Assembly: GCA_018373675.1 (NCBI GenBank) | Contig: JAHAGQ010000009.1 | Location: 11,984 to 75,983, forward strand | Direction of reading: 5' to 3' | Length of the DNA: 64,000 nt | From: Collinsella sp. | GTDB taxonomy: Bacteria > Actinomycetota > Coriobacteriia > Coriobacteriales > Coriobacteriaceae | In this document: positions 60,512-64,000 of the stretch, piece by piece | Position numbering within the stretch: the first letter of the stretch is position 1 | Layout: each line of letters starts with the position of its first letter | Translations under genes and position numbers: made by a program | Notes under the pieces: generated by a model | The model's input: the letters and a program-made list of their open reading frames with translations, nothing else | What the model was told of the DNA's origin: nothing | Databases searched by the model: none

Positions 60512-60516
60512 CGCCC

Positions 60517-63282
60517 ATGGACCAAGATCGCCATAACAGCCAAAATCACGATACGGATCACGTGAGTCGCGACCGGGAGCTCGCGACCTACCGTACCGCC
60601 CAAAGCTCAAACGATATGGTGCCGACGGTATTTCGCCGTGGCATCTACCGCACAATCCGCGGCAGTCTTAAGCGCTTCTTGTCCATCGTGGTCATCACCG
60701 CGCTCGGCGTGAGTGTGATGTGCGGCCTTAAGGCGGGCTGCGAGGATTTGTGCGATTCGGTCGACGCCTATTTTGACCAGCAGAATGTCTATGACATTAA
60801 CGTGCAGTCGACCTGTGGCCTTACGCGCGACGATCTCGCGGCTATCCAAGAGATCGACGGCGTCGAGACGGCCGAGGGTATCTACACCGAGACCGCCTAC
60901 ACCGCCGTGGGCACAACGCGCGAGCGCGTGGTCGTGCAAAGTCTCTCCAAGGAGAACATCGATCAGCCAGTGCTCGTGAACGGCGATTTGCCCGAGAGCG
61001 CCGATGAGGTGGCGGTAACTTCGAAGTTCCTGAAGGCTTCGGGCAAAAAGCTCGGCGATACCGTGAGTTTTGCCGCCAATGACGCGAGCTCGTCCAACCA
61101 AAGTGCCAAGGATCAGTTTGCCGCGGGCGATTACACCATTACGGCCGAGGTCCTCGACCCCACTGATGTGAGCTCCGACTCGACAGTCAACGCCTTCCGT
61201 GCCGCTTCGGCTACGGACTATAAGTTCTATGTGAGCGAGGATGCCGCGACATTATCGTCCTACTCCGCGGTCCACGTGATCGTCGAGGGAGCCAAGAGCC
61301 TCAACTCCTACTCGGATGCCTACACGGCAAAGATCAATGAGGTCAAGGGCAATATCGAGAAGATCCGCGAGGAGCGTGAAAAGGCGCGCGTCCAGGAGCT
61401 GACGGTTGACACGCCGGCAAGCTTGGATGCGGCTGAGCGCCAGGCCGCCATGCTCTTTGGGATTGAGCAGGATAGCATCAACCGCATGGCCGAGGGCAGC
61501 GAGGAGCGCGTCCAAGCTCAGGCCGAGTTGGACCAGCGCCGCGCCGCCGCCGATCAGCAATTCGCCGATGCCCGCGCCGAGCTTTCCAATCTGGGTGAAT
61601 GCACTTGGTACATTCAGGACCGCGGTAACATCGCAAGCTACTCGAGCGTCGAGAGCGACAGTTCTTCGATCGAGGCCATCGCCACGGTGTTCCCGTTTAT
61701 CTTCTTTATCGTCGCCGTGCTCATCAGCCTCACCACCGCCACGCGCATGGTCGAGGAGGAGCGCACGCTTATTGGCCTGTACAAGGCGCTTGGCTATTCA
61801 CGCGAGCGCATCCTGTCCAAATACGTGGACTATGCGCTGTGGGCATGTCTGATCGGCGGCGTGCTCGGCAACATCATCGGCTTTGTGGGCCTGCCACTGT
61901 TCTTGTTTACGGTGTTCGACGACATGTACTCGCTGCCCCAGATGCTGCTTTCGTACGATATCGTGTCTTCACTCGTGTCGGTGGCGCTGTTTGCCGTGGG
62001 CGTGGTGGGCGCTACGATTATCGCCTGCCGCCACGAGATGGCCGAGACCCCAGCCTCGCTCATGCGTCCCAAGGCCCCGCGCGCCGGCTCGCGCATTCTG
62101 CTCGAGCATATCGGCTTTATCTGGCGCCGCATGGGCTTCTTAAACAAGGTCGCTGCACGCAACCTATTCCGCTACAAAAAGCGCGCCTTTATGACCATCT
62201 TCGGTATCGCGGGCTGTACGGCGCTTGTGATCTGCGGTATGGGCATCCGCGATACGTCGGTGGCGCTTTCGCCCAAGCAGTACGGGCATATCACGCGCTA
62301 CGACCTGCTGGCGGTCGCCAATCCCGACGATTTTTCGCAGACGTGCGCGGCATTGGATGAGCGCAGCGCGGCCAAGGATTCTAACGTGACGGTGTCTTCG
62401 ACGCTGCCGATCATGACCGACAACGTTACCTTTACGTTTGGCGGAAAGAGCGAGACCGTGCAGCTGATCGTGGTGCCCGATGACCGCACGAACGACCTGG
62501 ACGACTACGTGCGTCTCGAGGATGAGTCCAAAGAGCCGCTGTCTTTGCGTGACGGAGACGTGTATCTGAGCAAGAGTTCACAGCTGGTTCTCGGGATTCA
62601 GCCGGGCGACACGGCGCAGGTCCAAGATTCGTCGCTTAACGTCGCCAAGGTCAAAGTCAGCGACATTTCGCTTAACTATCTGGGCAACACGCTTTACATG
62701 ACGCAGAGCACCTATGAGCGCGCGTTCGGTCGAAGCGCACGCCTCAACGGCATCTTTGTGCTGCTTAAGGGCTCATCTTCTGACCAGATTGCGTTTAGCA
62801 AGAAGATTAAGAGCGACGGTTGGCTCACCATCTCGAGCACGGCCGAGCATTGGGAGAACTTTGAGGCGAACTTCACTATTATCAATTCCGTCGTGGTGCT
62901 CGTGACCTTTATGGCGGCGTGCCTGTCGTTTGTGGTGGTGTTTACGCTGTCCAACACGAATATCTCCGAGCGCGAGCGCGAGCTGGCGACCATCAAGGTG
63001 CTTGGTTTCCGCCGTGGCGAGGTGCACCATTACGTCAACAAGGAGACGTTGATCCTCACGGCAATTGGCGCCGCGCTGGGCGTGCCACTGGGCGGCTTGC
63101 TGGCCGAGAGTTTTACGTACATTTTGCAGATGCCGTCGCTGTACTTTGATGTTGAGGTCGAGCCGCTAAGCTACGTGCTCGCCGTGGTGCTTTCCTTTGG
63201 CTTTACGTTTATCGTCAACCTCGCCACCAATCGTACCCTCAACAAGATCGACATGGTCGGCGCCCTCAAAAGCGCCGAGTAA
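60517..63282 (+). CDS. FtsX-family ABC permease, large, two FtsX domains
   Basis: This 921-residue permease has a cytosolic N-terminus (about 1-45), a first helix (LKRFLSIVVITALGVSVMCG) and an extracellular domain. A coiled-coil-like stretch of charged residues (about 265-360) leads to a three-helix FtsX domain (about 385-520). A helix near 560, a second extracellular domain and a second three-helix FtsX domain (about 785-910) with ERERELATIKVLGFRRGEV follow. Such proteins with a LolD-like ATPase export lipophilic or peptide compounds. The ATG at 60517 was chosen; a GTG at 60505 overlaps the ATPase gene. Its stop codon TAA forms the first bases of repeat R4. Confidence 0.85.
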   Translation: MDQDRHNSQNHDTDHVSRDRELATYRTAQSSNDMVPTVFRRGIYRTIRGSLKRFLSIVVITALGVSVMCGLKAGCEDLCDSVDAYFDQQNVYDINVQSTCGLTRDDLAAIQEIDGVETAEGIYTETAYTAVGTTRERVVVQSLSKENIDQPVLVNGDLPESADEVAVTSKFLKASGKKLGDTVSFAANDASSSNQSAKDQFAAGDYTITAEVLDPTDVSSDSTVNAFRAASATDYKFYVSEDAATLSSYSAVHVIVEGAKSLNSYSDAYTAKINEVKGNIEKIREEREKARVQELTVDTPASLDAAERQAAMLFGIEQDSINRMAEGSEERVQAQAELDQRRAAADQQFADARAELSNLGECTWYIQDRGNIASYSSVESDSSSIEAIATVFPFIFFIVAVLISLTTATRMVEEERTLIGLYKALGYSRERILSKYVDYALWACLIGGVLGNIIGFVGLPLFLFTVFDDMYSLPQMLLSYDIVSSLVSVALFAVGVVGATIIACRHEMAETPASLMRPKAPRAGSRILLEHIGFIWRRMGFLNKVAARNLFRYKKRAFMTIFGIAGCTALVICGMGIRDTSVALSPKQYGHITRYDLLAVANPDDFSQTCAALDERSAAKDSNVTVSSTLPIMTDNVTFTFGGKSETVQLIVVPDDRTNDLDDYVRLEDESKEPLSLRDGDVYLSKSSQLVLGIQPGDTAQVQDSSLNVAKVKVSDISLNYLGNTLYMTQSTYERAFGRSARLNGIFVLLKGSSSDQIAFSKKIKSDGWLTISSTAEHWENFEANFTIINSVVVLVTFMAACLSFVVVFTLSNTNISERERELATIKVLGFRRGEVHHYVNKETLILTAIGAALGVPLGGLLAESFTYILQMPSLYFDVEVEPLSYVLAVVLSFGFTFIVNLATNRTLNKIDMVGALKSAE

Positions 63283-63333
63283 CCTGCCAAAAAGGGACAG
63301 GTTTATTTTGGCAGGTTTTATCCGGGCAAACGC
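63281..63333 (+). repeat. Dispersed GGGACAGG hairpin, copy R4
   Basis: AACCTGCCAAAA, then GGGACAGGTTTA, then TTTTGGCAGGTT, followed by TTATCCGGGCAAACGC. The 12-bp stem is perfect, and the TAA of the permease gene overlaps its first bases, just as at R1. Confidence 0.75.
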
Positions 63334-63398
63334 TGGACAACCATTAGGTGGCCCGGCGTTTGCCTCGTTTTGCTGGGGATGTTTGTCGCTTAGTGCTC

Positions 63399-63719
63399 TT
63401 ACTGTCCAATCCAGTGTTGCGCATAGCTCTTAATGTCCTCGGTAAAACCGTCAAGGTCGTCAAGGGTGATAACGCTGTTGATAAGCAAATTGGCTATCTC
63501 GCGGTGCATTGTGCTGCGGCGAATGTCGTTTGCAATTACGCCTGAGGACAGCTTGTCTCTATTGAGGCGCTCTTCTAGTGCCCAAAATCTACTGGACGCT
63601 TCACTGTCGCCGTTCAGCATCTCAACGTACTGGCCGATGAGCTTTTCCATATAACGTTCTTGCCATTGAGGAAGCATTTTCTTAAACAGCTTCCAGTCGC
63701 TTTCGGTTACGTCGCGCAT
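63399..63719 (-). CDS. Small conserved protein of unknown function
   Basis: This 106-residue soluble, mostly helical protein begins MRDVTESDWKLFKKMLPQWQ and contains RYMEKLIGQYVEMLNGD, SRFWALEERLNRDK and IRRSTMHREIANLLI. Similar short proteins occur widely in gut Firmicutes and Actinobacteria without a known function, as far as I recall. The start at ATG 63719 follows GCGGAGGACAT; a longer frame to 63761 lacks a ribosome site. A TTGACA box with a downstream TTTATTAT (about 63929-63900, minus strand) may be its promoter. Base composition is lower in GC than average. Confidence 0.7.
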   Translation of the reverse strand: MRDVTESDWKLFKKMLPQWQERYMEKLIGQYVEMLNGDSEASSRFWALEERLNRDKLSSGVIANDIRRSTMHREIANLLINSVITLDDLDGFTEDIKSYAQHWIGQ

Positions 63720-63927
63720 ATGTCCTCCGCTCGTCAAACGGGCTTTCCGTTTGCCTTTCATTCTATTTGGTTTTTGCTCGCAAGCGTTGATGAGAGGCTC
63801 TCTTTAGCCTTCGAGATTGGGCTTGAATGGGTTGTATGCCACAAAACGGGCCTATCTACTACGTTTAATTGGATACCCTCAACCATGCCGGGGAAACGAA
63901 TAATAAAACCGACGCTCCTATAAGTTG

Positions 63928-63999
63928 TCAAGAGGCAGTTTGCGGGAGCGTTCTCTCCAATTCGCACAGGAGCTCGTAATACCTCCTCTCCAGTTTCGT
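63928..63999 (-). CDS. Possible C-terminal end of a gene entering from the right (partial)
   Basis: A frame open to the window edge reads KLERRYYELLCELERTLPQT and ends at TGA (63928-63930). Leucine spacing suggests a helical protein end. The evidence is too short to be firm. Confidence 0.3.
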   Translation of the reverse strand, partial: TKLERRYYELLCELERTLPQTAS

Positions 64000-64000
64000 C

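Overview
The window looks like chromosomal DNA of a gut Coriobacteriia, most likely Collinsella or a close relative. This is inferred from gene content (high-GC anaerobic sugar fermenter, lactose PTS with tagatose-6-phosphate genes, pyruvate formate-lyase, agmatine deiminase genes) and not from any marker gene. GC is high with C/G-ending codons. Exceptions are a toxin-antitoxin pair (50680-52027), a patch at 58590-59540, the right end, and an AT-rich repeat at 30925-31163. No rRNA, tRNA or CRISPR array was recognised.

Region 1 (1-18706) is a lactose/galactose regulon in several transcription units: a truncated LacI gene, lacE-lacG (minus), a LacI gene, lacF, an unknown membrane protein, lacA-lacB-aldose epimerase-lacC, galK-galT (minus), a third LacI gene, a flavodiiron protein, a DeoR regulator and a class II tagatose-bisphosphate aldolase. 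Lactose would enter as lactose-6-phosphate through LacE/LacF. LacG would cleave it to glucose and galactose-6-phosphate, LacAB isomerises, LacC phosphorylates, and the aldolase splits the product. GalK/GalT handle unphosphorylated galactose. The LacI paralogues sit beside inverted sites sharing a TGTTRACGT core.

Region 2 (18707-24819) has a large hairpin element, a NUDIX-Vsr fusion gene, a BceAB-like ABC exporter and a membrane-anchored LuxR regulator. Region 3 (25150-29370) is an agmatine/putrescine gene set: putrescine carbamoyltransferase, antiporter and agmatine deiminase. No carbamate kinase is in the window. Region 4 (29675-38081) has DAHP synthase, a MarR-controlled heterodimeric ABC exporter, a short-chain dehydrogenase and a 2-keto-3-deoxygluconate permease.

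Region 5 (38548-49089) covers fermentation and sucrose/fructan use. Pyruvate formate-lyase is split into a catalytic protein and a separate glycyl-radical protein. It is followed by a LacI regulator, two GH32 hydrolases, a PTS EIIBC, a DegV protein and PFL-activating enzyme. Region 6 (49216-58589) holds mtnN, the GTPase engB, a DUF3990/HTH toxin-antitoxin pair, thrB, thrC, aspartate kinase, asd and ogt. Region 7 (58590-64000) holds gene debris (an Abi-like N-terminal fragment and a GyrI-like gene with an in-frame amber codon), a second ABC/FtsX exporter and a small conserved protein.

The most unusual feature is a family of at least six intergenic hairpin elements. Their stems differ in sequence, but internal junctions (CGTCCTC on the left, TGCGGAATG on the right) are conserved. 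The split pyruvate formate-lyase and the NUDIX-Vsr fusion are the next most notable.
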